From Flavobacterium yafengii (GTDB taxonomy: Bacteria > Bacteroidota > Bacteroidia > Flavobacteriales > Flavobacteriaceae): a stretch of DNA of 64,000 bases. A model generated the notes under the pieces. The model worked only from the letters and a program-made list of their open reading frames with translations, ran no database searches and was not told the origin of the DNA. Of this stretch, positions 37,689-46,006 are shown piece by piece. How positions within the stretch are numbered: position 1 is the stretch's first letter; every line of letters starts with the position of its first letter. The stretch spans positions 496,001 to 560,000 of the forward strand of contig NZ_JASCRY010000003.1 in assembly GCF_030010375.1 (NCBI RefSeq), in the 5' to 3' direction. A program made the position numbers and the translations under genes.

Positions 37689-40139
37689 TTAGTAAAAATC
37701 GACGTTTGACGTAACTTTTATAGCTCTGTATTGAGCAACAGCTTCAAAACTATTCAACATTTTTTGGATAGTTTTTTTTGTGTTTACAATTGATGCATTC
37801 TGAGGGATTTTAATTATAATCGTACGAATGTATTCATTCCTTATTCTGCTGATTGCAGGCTCTTCAGGTCCCAGCACCGGCATATTCAGATTTTGGCTCA
37901 TCACTTGATACAACCACATCGAACCTTCTTTTAATTTATCAAAATCACGCTGTTTCAAAGTAAGCTTTATAATTCTGAAATACGGCGGGTATTTATATAT
38001 CTGGCGGTCATACAATTGTTCTTTGTACATACCCAAATAATCATTATTAGTGACTTGCTGTATTGTATTATGATTCGGATTATATGTCTGGATAACAACT
38101 TTTCCTTGTTTTTCAGAACGTCCAGCCCTTCCTGCAACTTGAGTCATCATTTGAAAACTTCTTTCGAAAGCCCTAAAATCAGGATGATACAACATATTAT
38201 CCGCATTCATAATTCCCACTAAACTCACATTATCAAAATCCAAACCCTTGGCCAGCATCTGAGTTCCTACTAAAATATCCATTTCTCTATTCTTAAAGCT
38301 ATCGATAATTTTTTCGAATCCAAATTTTCCTCGAGTCGTATCCTGATCCATTCTTCCAATTTTAGAATTTGGAAAAACAGACACTAATTCTTGTTCGATT
38401 TGTTCCGTTCCAAAGCCTTTTGTAGTCAAATCAACACTGGAACAGGAATGACAATGTGTAGGTTTTGCCATTGTATATCCACAATAATGACAGCGTAACT
38501 GGTTTTTATGCTTATGATACGTCAAGCTCACATCACACTGCTGACATTGTGGTACGTGACCACAAGTCATACATTCAATTACAGGAGAATATCCGCGTCT
38601 GTTTTGAAATAAAATAACTTGTTCTCCCAATGACAAAGCGATATTGATTTCCTCAATTAAAACATCACTAAAATGTCCTGTCATTTTTTTACGAAAGTAT
38701 TTATCTTTCAAATCCACCAATTCAATATTCGGCATCATGACATTTCCAAATCGCTCCGAAATTTCGACTAAACCAAATTTATCTGATTTAGCATTGAAAT
38801 ACGTTTCAATACTTGGCGTAGCCGAACCCAAAAGCACTTTTGCTTTATGCGAATGAGCCAAAACTATAGCCGCATCGCGAGCATGGTAACGCGGTGCCGG
38901 ATCTACTTGCTTAAAAGTTTGTTCGTGTTCTTCATCAACAATTATGAATCCAAGATTATAAAATGGTAAAAACAAAGATGACCTCGCACCTATTACCACT
39001 TGCGCTTTTTCTGAATTCACTAAAACTTGATTCCAAACTTCGATGCGTTCATTATTATTATATTTCGAATGAAAAACAGCTACTTTATTGCCAAAATAAG
39101 TTCGTAATCTACCAACCAATTGAGTAGTCAAAGCAATTTCCGGCAATAAATACAAGATTTGTTTTCCGGTTTCTAAATATTCTTCGATGAGCTTAATATA
39201 GATTTCTGTTTTCCCGCTAGAAGTGACACCATGCAACAAACACACTTCTTTTTGAGTAAAACTTTCTTTGATTTCCTCAAAAGCTTTTTGCTGAGCTGAA
39301 CTCAACTGCAATTGATCCTCGCGTATTTTTCCTGTGAAATTTACTCGATCTTCCTGAAGAAAATAATCTTCGAATATTTCTTTTTCTATTAATACCTTAA
39401 CAATTGCCGAAGAAGAATTAGCCGCTTCTACCAGTTTTTTTACGGTAATAGGTTTTTTCTCCACAGCACTCAATTGAAAATAATTCAATACGATTTCTTT
39501 CTGTTTATTGGCACTTTTAAGCGTTTCGAGTAATTCGCTTAATCCCTCTTTTGATTCATATTTAGGATGCAAACGAACATAGCGAACTAACTTAGGTTTG
39601 TAGGTTTCCTGTATTTCTTCCTGAAGCACTAATATGTTTTTGTCAATCAATTTTTGAATAACAGGAAAAATATTTTTCTTGCTCAAAATAGCCATTATAT
39701 CCAGGACTTTCAAGGAATTTTGCTGTTGCAAGGCTTCGTAAACCAAAAATTCATCATCCGAAAGCAGACTTGTATCAACAACTAAATCTGTTTTTTGAGA
39801 AATTATGGTTTCGCTTTCCAGTAAAAGTGCACTTGGCATGGCACCACGATACACATCACCAATGGCGCACATATAATAGGAAGCAATCCATTGCCAGTGT
39901 GCAATTTGGATTTCAGTTACAATGGGTTTTTCATCCAGAATTTGATGAATTTCCTTTGCTTCGTATAAAGTGGGTTTGTTTTGATGAATTTCAATTACTA
40001 ATGCCGTGTAAATTTTACTTTTTCCAAAAGGAACCGCCAAACGCATCCCAATTTTTATATAATGGAACTCCGCTTCAGAGACGCTATAGGTAAAGGTTTT
40101 GGCTAAAGAAAGCGGTAAAATTACTTCGACGAAATGCAT
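37689..40139 (-). CDS. priA: Primosomal replication helicase PriA
   Basis: 816 residues. The N-terminal DNA-binding domain begins FVEVILPLSLAKTFTYSV; the helicase core has LLHGVTSSGKTEIYIKL (Walker A), IIVDEEHEQTF (DEEH box), RYHARDAAIV and LLGSATPS; zinc-binding Cys pairs follow (CMTCGHVPQCQQCDVSL, CHYCGY, CHSC); motifs V and VI are GTQMLAKGLDFD and QVAGRAGRSEKQG. PriA restarts stalled replication forks. Length is normal for Bacteroidetes. It is convergent with the LytTR gene; a degenerate repeat lies upstream. Confidence 0.97.
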   Translation of the reverse strand: MHFVEVILPLSLAKTFTYSVSEAEFHYIKIGMRLAVPFGKSKIYTALVIEIHQNKPTLYEAKEIHQILDEKPIVTEIQIAHWQWIASYYMCAIGDVYRGAMPSALLLESETIISQKTDLVVDTSLLSDDEFLVYEALQQQNSLKVLDIMAILSKKNIFPVIQKLIDKNILVLQEEIQETYKPKLVRYVRLHPKYESKEGLSELLETLKSANKQKEIVLNYFQLSAVEKKPITVKKLVEAANSSSAIVKVLIEKEIFEDYFLQEDRVNFTGKIREDQLQLSSAQQKAFEEIKESFTQKEVCLLHGVTSSGKTEIYIKLIEEYLETGKQILYLLPEIALTTQLVGRLRTYFGNKVAVFHSKYNNNERIEVWNQVLVNSEKAQVVIGARSSLFLPFYNLGFIIVDEEHEQTFKQVDPAPRYHARDAAIVLAHSHKAKVLLGSATPSIETYFNAKSDKFGLVEISERFGNVMMPNIELVDLKDKYFRKKMTGHFSDVLIEEINIALSLGEQVILFQNRRGYSPVIECMTCGHVPQCQQCDVSLTYHKHKNQLRCHYCGYTMAKPTHCHSCSSVDLTTKGFGTEQIEQELVSVFPNSKIGRMDQDTTRGKFGFEKIIDSFKNREMDILVGTQMLAKGLDFDNVSLVGIMNADNMLYHPDFRAFERSFQMMTQVAGRAGRSEKQGKVVIQTYNPNHNTIQQVTNNDYLGMYKEQLYDRQIYKYPPYFRIIKLTLKQRDFDKLKEGSMWLYQVMSQNLNMPVLGPEEPAISRIRNEYIRTIIIKIPQNASIVNTKKTIQKMLNSFEAVAQYRAIKVTSNVDFY

Positions 40140-40214
40140 TTGTATTTAATTATGAGTTATGAATTTTGAGTTATGCTGATTCTTTATTTTGAACTCATAA
40201 CTTACAATTTATAA
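40140..40214. repeat. Degenerate AT-rich repeat between priA and the DUF2147 gene
   Basis: A 75-bp gap made of words such as attatgagttatga, ttttgagttatg and, inverted, aactcataacttac. The two ends form an imperfect hairpin. It resembles repeat words inside the yggS gene (9931-9960) and before kdsA (54391-54422), and looks like a member of a low-complexity intergenic repeat class. Confidence 0.6.
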
Positions 40215-40643
40215 TTATTTTACTCTGTTCCAGGTTTGTGTTCTTCCAAATAATGCTACGCCGACATATCCGCGTACTTTTAATTTGTCGTTTCCTTCGA
40301 GAGCCAAAAAGCATTTATATAATTTTCCTGATGTTGGGTCAAGAATCTTTCCAGAGTTGTATTCATTGCCATCTTTTGTAAGTCCTTTAATAATAACAAG
40401 GCCTAGAACTGGTTTATTTTTTTCATCACCGGGACAATTTACACACAAGTTTTTTTTCTTTTCAGCATCTAAAATGTCGATGATTTTTCCATAAATTTTT
40501 CCGGAACGCTCATAGATTTCCACAATTGATTTGGCTTTTCCAGTTTGATCATCAATAGTCTTCCATTTCCCGATAACGGTATGATTTTGACCATAGAAAA
40601 CTATCGAAATAAATAATGCGAGTATTGTTATGCTTTTTTTCAT
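40215..40643 (-). CDS. DUF2147 family exported protein
   Basis: 142 residues with a Sec signal peptide (about 1-18, IVFYGQ). The mature part has VIGKWKTIDDQTGKAKSIVEIY and GNEYNSGKILDPTSGKLYKC, the DUF2147 core, and the C-terminal KVRGYVGVALFGRTQTWNRV. The family is a small calycin-like periplasmic fold of unknown function. Two Cys in KNLCVNCPGD may form a disulfide. A copy of the structured repeat stands just upstream of it in the same direction of reading. Confidence 0.88.
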   Translation of the reverse strand: MKKSITILALFISIVFYGQNHTVIGKWKTIDDQTGKAKSIVEIYERSGKIYGKIIDILDAEKKKNLCVNCPGDEKNKPVLGLVIIKGLTKDGNEYNSGKILDPTSGKLYKCFLALEGNDKLKVRGYVGVALFGRTQTWNRVK

Positions 40644-40657
40644 TGTAGTATTTTTTT

Positions 40658-40706
40658 TAGCCCTGATAGCAATGGCAGATTGTAACCAATAACAGGAAAT
40701 AGCTCC
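40658..40706 (-). repeat. Dispersed structured repeat, copy 3 (short form), upstream of the DUF2147 gene
   Basis: On the minus strand it reads from GGAGCTATTTCCTGTTATTG to GCTATCAGGGCTA. It keeps both conserved ends, with CCTG paired with CAGG, but has lost most of the inner hairpin, so it shows the minimal element. It lies 15 bp upstream of the DUF2147 start. Confidence 0.7.
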
Positions 40707-40735
40707 TAATTTTGAAACTGTTTTAATTTAAAAAA

Positions 40736-41644
40736 TTATTCTTTTTTTGCTTTTAATTTATTTACCGTAGCATTCAATTCGAAACCCAACAGCAATATCA
40801 TGCAGTTAATCCAAATGTAAAACATCAAAATTAATAATGTTCCTATTGACCCGTATAATTCATTGTATTTAGAAAACTTTATGACCCATATACCAAAAGC
40901 ATACGAATCCAAAAGAATCAATATGGTAGTGAATACGGATCCTATCGATATAAATGCTCTGTTTTTATCGTGTTTTGTACCAAACTTGAAAAGTATAGAC
41001 GTTGTTCCTAAAATCATTAAAATTACAAATGCATATCTTCCTAAAACAATTAACGCAATTTGATCACTCAGTATTGTTTTTTGAATAAAAACTTCAAAAA
41101 CGACTATTGTTGCCACGGTCACAATCAACAAAAAGGACAATAATAGAGACATTCCCAAAGCAACTAAATATTGCCTGATAAACCCTCTTTTTATAAGAAC
41201 ATGACGGGAAGTTTCAAACCCTCCAAGGATTCCATTTAAACCGTTTGCCATCAACAAAATAGACAATAAAAACCCATAAGACACTAATCCAGAGTGACTA
41301 TTATTAAGAATATCATTGATGATTTTATAAATAGCATCATACGTATTGGGCGGTACACCTTCTTTTACAAACAGTAAAAAATCATCCTGAAAACCTTCAA
41401 TAGGAATGTATGGAATAAGGTTTAAAATGAACAGCGCAAAAGGAAATAAAGCCATGAAAAAACTAAATGCAATCGCACTGGCATGATACGTTAATGCGCT
41501 TTCGACAATTCCTAATCCGTATAATTCCAACAAATCATATAACGACAATCCTTGTAACCAAGGAAGCTCGATCTTTTTTAGCACATTAACCAGATTCCGT
41601 ACTATTGGAATTCTTTGTAATTTTACTTCTATTTCTTTACTCAT
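40736..41644 (-). CDS. YihY/BrkB family inner-membrane protein
   Basis: 302 residues with six membrane helices. ALTYHASAIAFSFFMALFPFALFIL is the family hallmark in helix 1; GLNGILGGFETSRHVLIKRGFIRQYLVALGMSL and SIGTLLILMFYIWINCMILLLGFELNA follow. The family was once taken for RNase BN, which is wrong; its function in the membrane is uncertain. It overlaps the nadC stop by the ATGA arrangement (4 bp), so it is translated with nadC. Confidence 0.92.
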   Translation of the reverse strand: MSKEIEVKLQRIPIVRNLVNVLKKIELPWLQGLSLYDLLELYGLGIVESALTYHASAIAFSFFMALFPFALFILNLIPYIPIEGFQDDFLLFVKEGVPPNTYDAIYKIINDILNNSHSGLVSYGFLLSILLMANGLNGILGGFETSRHVLIKRGFIRQYLVALGMSLLLSFLLIVTVATIVVFEVFIQKTILSDQIALIVLGRYAFVILMILGTTSILFKFGTKHDKNRAFISIGSVFTTILILLDSYAFGIWVIKFSKYNELYGSIGTLLILMFYIWINCMILLLGFELNATVNKLKAKKE

Positions 41645-42498
41645 ATCGCTTTTAAGCTCAAATCCATGTTATAAATAGAATGTGTCAAAGCTCCTGATGA
41701 AATATAATCTACTCCACATTCTGCATAATGGCGAATGGTATTTTCGTTTATATTTCCCGAAGATTCTGTTTGGCATTTATCACCAATCAAAGCTACTGCT
41801 TTTTTAGTATCGTCATAATTAAAATTATCTATTAAAATTCTAAAAACACCTTCACTTTCCAGTATCTCTTTGATTTCATCTAAATTTCTGGCTTCGACAA
41901 TGATTTTTAAATCCAGATTATTTTCTTTTAAAAAGACTTTGGTTTTGGCTACAGCCAAAGTAATTCCGCCAGCAAAATCATTATGATTGTCCTTGAGCAT
42001 AATCATGTCATACAAGGCAAACCGATGGTTCTCGCCTCCGCCAATTTTCACCGCCCATTTCTCACAAACTCTGAATCCTGGTGTCGTTTTACGCGTATCG
42101 AGAATTTTAGTATTTGTTCCTTCTAATAAACGAACGTATTCTTTGGTTTTAGTGGCAATCGCTGACATTCTTTGCATTGAATTCAAAACTACACGTTCCG
42201 ATTTCAAAATGGATTGTGAACTTCCCGAAACATGAAAAACAACATCTCCTTTTTTTACCGGAGTTCCATCCTCGATAAAAGTTACTATTTGTAAATTAGG
42301 GTCTACATACTCAAAAATCATTTTGGCGAAAGCCACACCTGCAATAATTCCGTCTTCTTTTACAAGCAACTTCGCTTTTCCATTTGCAGCAGCTGGAATA
42401 CAAGCCAAAGAACTATAGTCGCCCGGACCTACATCTTCCCGAATGGCATTTTGTATCAGTATGTCTAACTCATTTTTAAACTGTATATCGCTAATCAT
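41641..42498 (-). CDS. nadC: Carboxylating nicotinate-nucleotide diphosphorylase
   Basis: 285 residues. EDVGPGDYSSLACIPA at the N-terminus, LNSMQRMSAIATKTKEYV, ILDTRKTTPGFRVCEKWAVKIGGGENHRF (PRPP/quinolinate-binding Arg, Lys and His), MLKDNHNDF and IIVEARNLDEIKE are the NadC motifs. It turns quinolinate and PRPP into nicotinate mononucleotide in NAD synthesis. It is translationally coupled to yihY downstream, a pairing I believe common in the phylum. Confidence 0.97.
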   Translation of the reverse strand: MISDIQFKNELDILIQNAIREDVGPGDYSSLACIPAAANGKAKLLVKEDGIIAGVAFAKMIFEYVDPNLQIVTFIEDGTPVKKGDVVFHVSGSSQSILKSERVVLNSMQRMSAIATKTKEYVRLLEGTNTKILDTRKTTPGFRVCEKWAVKIGGGENHRFALYDMIMLKDNHNDFAGGITLAVAKTKVFLKENNLDLKIIVEARNLDEIKEILESEGVFRILIDNFNYDDTKKAVALIGDKCQTESSGNINENTIRHYAECGVDYISSGALTHSIYNMDLSLKAI

Positions 42499-42612
42499 TT
42501 TATAGAAAATTTATGGAATGCTAAAGTAAGATTTATTTTGTGGATTTGAAAATATGTACACTCTGTTCTTTAAAAAAAAGAGATAAACCAATGTGTTTTA
42601 ACAAAGTATTAC

Positions 42613-42626
42613 ATCTTAATTAAGAT
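42613..42626. promoter_or_regulatory. 14-bp perfect palindrome ATCTTAATTAAGAT
   Basis: Inside the 251-bp gap between nadC and the lipoprotein gene, which otherwise shows only AT-rich sequence and a -7 element. The palindrome is a possible operator, but AT-rich palindromes also arise by chance. Confidence 0.3.
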
Positions 42627-42718
42627 ATGAATATTAGTGTCATTACTCTAGCATCTATTCTGTCATTTTCATCCAATAAAATCAATTATTTTATATGGTG
42701 CTGTGTTGTTTAAAATCT

Positions 42719-42726
42719 TATATTTG
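42719..42726 (+). promoter_or_regulatory. -7 element (TATATTTG) of the duplicated-motif lipoprotein gene
   Basis: TATATTTG fits TAnnTTTG and lies 23 bp before the ATG at 42750. The -33 half is unclear. Confidence 0.5.
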
Positions 42727-42749
42727 AACTAGTAACTAAAAAACTGATT

Positions 42750-43226
42750 ATGAAATCTTTTTTAAGCCTTCTTTTTGTATCCTCGATACTATTGACTTCT
42801 TGCAAAAAAGAAGTTGAATCGCAAAACAACGCAACTCCAACAAATGTAGTTCCCTTTACTGAGGTTGGTAAACAAATGAAGACCGAAGCTTCAACAGCAA
42901 CTCAGGTTCAACAAACCACAGCCACGGTAAATCCAAATAATGCTGTAGCAACTTCTGGTCCTGTAGCTACCGGAATGAATCCTGCTCACGGTCAACCATC
43001 ACACCGTTGTGATATTCCCGTAGGTGCTCCATTGAATTCTCCACCAGCCTCAACTGCAAGCAAACCTGTGGTGCAACAACAAAATCAGCCCGTTCCTACA
43101 TCTGCTGTTACAACAACATCAACACCTGTTGCTACAACACCAACTTCTGAAGGAATGAACCCGCCACATGGTCAAACCAATCACCGCTGTGATATTGCTG
43201 TTGGTGCTCCATTGCCTAAATCATAA
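42750..43226 (+). CDS. Small lipoprotein with two copies of an MNPxHGQxxHRCDIxVGAP motif
   Basis: 158 residues. A lipoprotein signal ends at C18 (lipobox LLTSC). Most of the chain is low-complexity (T, A, V, P, Q, S) and probably disordered. Two 21-residue motifs stand out, at 75-95 and 135-155, each with MNP, HGQ, HRCDI and VGAPL; 17 of 21 positions agree. Each has one Cys and two His, so metal or haem-like binding or a redox use is possible but unproven. The codons of the two copies differ at many synonymous sites, so the motif is kept by selection. Motifs like this occur, I believe, in other Bacteroidetes lipoproteins with no known function. Confidence 0.8.
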   Translation: MKSFLSLLFVSSILLTSCKKEVESQNNATPTNVVPFTEVGKQMKTEASTATQVQQTTATVNPNNAVATSGPVATGMNPAHGQPSHRCDIPVGAPLNSPPASTASKPVVQQQNQPVPTSAVTTTSTPVATTPTSEGMNPPHGQTNHRCDIAVGAPLPKS

Positions 43227-43245
43227 TTGAATTAATTATCAAAAT

Positions 43246-43290
43246 AAAACTGGTGTAAATTCTAAAGAGTTTACACCAGTTTTGTTTTTT
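43246..43290 (+). terminator. Terminator of the lipoprotein gene
   Basis: A perfect 14-bp stem (AAAACTGGTGTAAA/TTTACACCAGTTTT, 43246-43259 with 43270-43283) with a 10-nt loop, followed by GTTTTTT. Begins about 20 bp after the stop. Confidence 0.9.
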
Positions 43291-43360
43291 AAATCAATAC
43301 TATTTTACAAAGTAAAACAAGAACTTTTCTAGAAAAAAATAATTTACAAACTCAATAACA

Positions 43361-43852
43361 GTGAATGCCATAAAAATTTTTGATTTTAATTTAGAAAGCG
43401 ACCTTGAAAATTGGAAAGTTGTAAATGACGCTGTAATGGGCGGAGTATCCGAAAGTAAATTCTATCTGAATACAAATGGAATTGGGACTTTTGAAGGTAA
43501 AGTTTCTTTAGAAAATAATGGCGGATTTTGTGCTGTAAAATATGTTTTTGAGCCATTATTTTTAAAAAGCGCTACACATTTTTGCATTCGGCTTAAAGGA
43601 GACGGTAAACAATATCAATTTAGAGTAAAGACCAATCGAACTGATTCACATTCGTATGTATTTCCTTTTCAAACTACCACAGATTGGCAAACGATTGAAA
43701 TTCCAATCACGGAATTGTATCCTGCATTCAGAGGACAAAAATTAAATTTGCCTAATTATGACGGTTCTAATTTAGAAGAAATCACTTTCCTGATAGGTAA
43801 TAAAAAAGAAGAGTCATTTCAATTGCTAATTGATAGCATTGAGGTAAAATAA
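43361..43852 (+). CDS. CIA30 family protein
   Basis: 163 residues. FDFNLESDLENWKVVNDAVMGGVSES matches the beginning of the CIA30 (complex I intermediate-associated 30) jelly-roll domain, which is common in bacteria as a single-domain protein; CIRLKGDGKQYQFRVKTN and WQTIEIPITELYP are also typical. The bacterial role is unknown; it does not imply complex I assembly. The start is GTG, since the first in-frame Met (VMGG) would cut into the domain. The short gap to rlmH and the -7 element there suggest separate transcription. Confidence 0.85.
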   Translation: MNAIKIFDFNLESDLENWKVVNDAVMGGVSESKFYLNTNGIGTFEGKVSLENNGGFCAVKYVFEPLFLKSATHFCIRLKGDGKQYQFRVKTNRTDSHSYVFPFQTTTDWQTIEIPITELYPAFRGQKLNLPNYDGSNLEEITFLIGNKKEESFQLLIDSIEVK

Positions 43853-43942
43853 ATATCATCTTAGCTTTCGTAATTTTATGGATTTAAAGTCAGAATATTA
43901 ATTTCCATTAAAGAGAATGCACTTTAAAACTGTTAATTTTTC

Positions 43943-43950
43943 TATCTTTG
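43943..43950 (+). promoter_or_regulatory. -7 element (TATCTTTG) of rlmH
   Basis: TATCTTTG fits TAnnTTTG, 20 bp ahead of the rlmH ATG at 43971. It supports that start over the ATG at 43917, which lies upstream of the promoter element. Confidence 0.5.
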
Positions 43951-43970
43951 CGCCTCTGAAATCCAACAAA

Positions 43971-44444
43971 ATGAACATCAAATTGATTGCTATCGGTAAA
44001 ACTGATAACAAAGCCTTACAATCTTTAATAGACGATTATACCAAGCGATTGTCTTTTTATATCAAGTTCGATTTAGATATCATTCCTGATATCAAGAACG
44101 TAAAAAACTTATCCGAAAGTCAGCAGAAAGAAAAAGAAGGAGAATTAATTTTGGCAAAAATTACACCAACAGACCAACTTATTTTATTGGACGAAAACGG
44201 AAAAAATTTCTCCAGTGTAGGTTTTTCAGAAGAATTACAAAAGAAAATGAACTCTGGAGTAAAGACTTTAGTTTTCGTTATCGGCGGTCCTTATGGATTT
44301 TCAGATACCGTTTATGCCAAAGCACAAGGAAAAATATCACTGTCTTTAATGACGTTCTCCCATCAAATGGTACGGTTGTTTTTTATCGAACAATTGTATC
44401 GCGGCTTCACGATTTTAAGAAATGAACCGTATCATCATCAGTAA
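43971..44444 (+). CDS. rlmH: 23S rRNA (pseudouridine1915-N3)-methyltransferase RlmH
   Basis: 157 residues, SPOUT-class. NIKLIAIGKTDNKALQSLIDDY at the start, LILLDENGKNFSS, FVIGGPYGFSD (SAM-binding knot) and LSLMTFSHQMVRLFFIEQLYRGFTI, with C-terminal NEPYHHQ, match RlmH throughout. It methylates pseudouridine 1915 in helix 69 of 23S rRNA in the assembled ribosome. The start at 43971 gives the regular length; an upstream ATG adds 18 residues of no family similarity. Confidence 0.97.
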   Translation: MNIKLIAIGKTDNKALQSLIDDYTKRLSFYIKFDLDIIPDIKNVKNLSESQQKEKEGELILAKITPTDQLILLDENGKNFSSVGFSEELQKKMNSGVKTLVFVIGGPYGFSDTVYAKAQGKISLSLMTFSHQMVRLFFIEQLYRGFTILRNEPYHHQ

Positions 44445-44458
44445 TTATTTTGTGAAGT

Positions 44459-45091
44459 TTAGTAAACAAACTCTTCATATTTCATATTAAATTCTAACGA
44501 TGGCAGTTTCAAACTATTTATGAAAATTTTATTTTGAATATAACTACCAAAAGTTGTGTTTTTGTCAAAGCAAAAAACATATTGGACAGCTTTATTATTT
44601 GGTAACTTATTCAAATAGGCTTGCAATTCTCCTTGTTTTACCGCAATAGTATTTACTAAAATTTCATTGTTTTTGGTAAAAAAAATCACGAATTCTGATT
44701 TTGGTTTTTCCAGTTTGTAATACACATTAGTAAAAGCAATAAAGGCTAGGTTTTTACCGATCGTATCGGCGTAGGAATAATAATTTTCAGCCTTTTCATT
44801 CTTATGTGCTTTTTCCTCTCGCTTTTTTTGTTGCAATTTCATGATTTCCGGAATGGCAAGTCTTAGTGGCAAACGTTTGTCTACATTTAGAATCCAATTA
44901 GTTGAAATAATACTGTTTTTACGGTTTACTTCTGCTAATGTATCTTTTCCTTTTGTTCTAAAAAAAATATAGATTGGAGAAAGATCATCTATATTTTTGA
45001 CAATTGAAGTATTTGCTTTTGGCAACAAAATATCTTCTTTGTTCCCACAAGAAAACAAAGTAAAAAGAACAATCAGAGTAAAATATTTCAT
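44459..45091 (-). CDS. Hypothetical lipoprotein
   Basis: 210 residues with a lipoprotein signal MKYFTLIVLFTLFSCGNK (lipobox LFSC). The rest has no motif I recognise; there is a basic stretch MKLQQKKREEKAHKNEKAENYYS about the middle and an aromatic, beta-rich C-terminal part (KAVQYVFCFDKNTTFG). It starts 2 bp downstream of the folP stop and so is probably cotranscribed with folP, though no functional link is apparent. It converges with rlmH. Confidence 0.7.
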   Translation of the reverse strand: MKYFTLIVLFTLFSCGNKEDILLPKANTSIVKNIDDLSPIYIFFRTKGKDTLAEVNRKNSIISTNWILNVDKRLPLRLAIPEIMKLQQKKREEKAHKNEKAENYYSYADTIGKNLAFIAFTNVYYKLEKPKSEFVIFFTKNNEILVNTIAVKQGELQAYLNKLPNNKAVQYVFCFDKNTTFGSYIQNKIFINSLKLPSLEFNMKYEEFVY

Positions 45092-45093
45092 TT

Positions 45094-45918
45094 TTATAAA
45101 TTAATTTTATTGAATAAAGTAACGCATTCCATGGCTTCTTTTACATCGTGAACACGAAGGATTTTTGCTCCTTTGGTCAATGCCAAAGCATTCAAAACCG
45201 TCGTTCCATTTAACGCATTTTCTATTGTAGTACCAAGGGTTTTATAGATCATTGATTTTCTGGAAATCCCAACAAGAAGTGGGAGTTCCAATATATTTAA
45301 CAATTCCATTTTTTGAAAAACTTCATAATTTTGATCTGTTGTTTTGGCAAAGCCAAAGCCCGGATCGATAATCAAATCATTGATACCAAAACTTCTGGCC
45401 TTGGCAACTTTTTCAGAAAAATAGAACAACATTTCTTTTACAATATCATCGTAATCCGTTAGTGTTTGCATCGTTTGAGGATTTCCTCGCATGTGCATCA
45501 TAATATACGGAACATTATATTTTGCAATTATCTCAAACATTTTTTCGTCCAGATTTCCTGCTGCAATATCGTTGATGATTGCTGCACCACTTTCTATGGA
45601 AGCTTTTGCCACTTCACTTCTAAAGGTGTCAATCGAAATTATCGTTTCTGGAAAATGTTTTAGAATCAAATTTACAACAGGAACAATTCTCGCAATTTCT
45701 TCTTGTTCCGAGACAAATTCTGCACTTGGTTTACTGGAATAAGCGCCAATATCTATAAAAGTAGCTCCTTCAAGTACCATTTTTTCGACTTGCGAAAGTA
45801 TTTCGGTTTCATTCTTATACTTTCCACCATCAAAAAAAGAGTTGGGCGTCACATTCAAAATCCCCATAACTTTGGGAGTTGATAAGTCAACAAGTATTCC
45901 TTTGCAGTTAATAGTCAT
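45094..45918 (-). CDS. folP: Dihydropteroate synthase
   Basis: 274 residues, TIM barrel. VMGILNVTPNSFFDGGKY, GATFIDIGAYSSKP, IISIDTFRSEVAKASIESG, IINDIAAGN, YIMMHMRGNPQTMQ, LIIDPGFGFAKT and LPLLVGISRKSMIYK cover the pterin and pABA sites, including the Asp, Asn, Lys and Arg contacts. It joins para-aminobenzoate to a hydroxymethylpterin diphosphate in folate synthesis and is the sulfonamide target. The small lipoprotein gene follows directly; the DUF1599 gene is divergent. Confidence 0.97.
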   Translation of the reverse strand: MTINCKGILVDLSTPKVMGILNVTPNSFFDGGKYKNETEILSQVEKMVLEGATFIDIGAYSSKPSAEFVSEQEEIARIVPVVNLILKHFPETIISIDTFRSEVAKASIESGAAIINDIAAGNLDEKMFEIIAKYNVPYIMMHMRGNPQTMQTLTDYDDIVKEMLFYFSEKVAKARSFGINDLIIDPGFGFAKTTDQNYEVFQKMELLNILELPLLVGISRKSMIYKTLGTTIENALNGTTVLNALALTKGAKILRVHDVKEAMECVTLFNKINL

Positions 45919-46006
45919 TCGTTTACAGTTTTAAAGACTTCAAAATTCTACATTCAAAAAAATTATCTTATTTTTGAAAAAATTTGAATACAAATATACA
46001 CCAATA

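Noticed and set aside
43269-43360. Riboswitch or RNA gene between the lipoprotein and CIA30 genes
   Set aside because: Only the terminator arm and AT-rich sequence are present.
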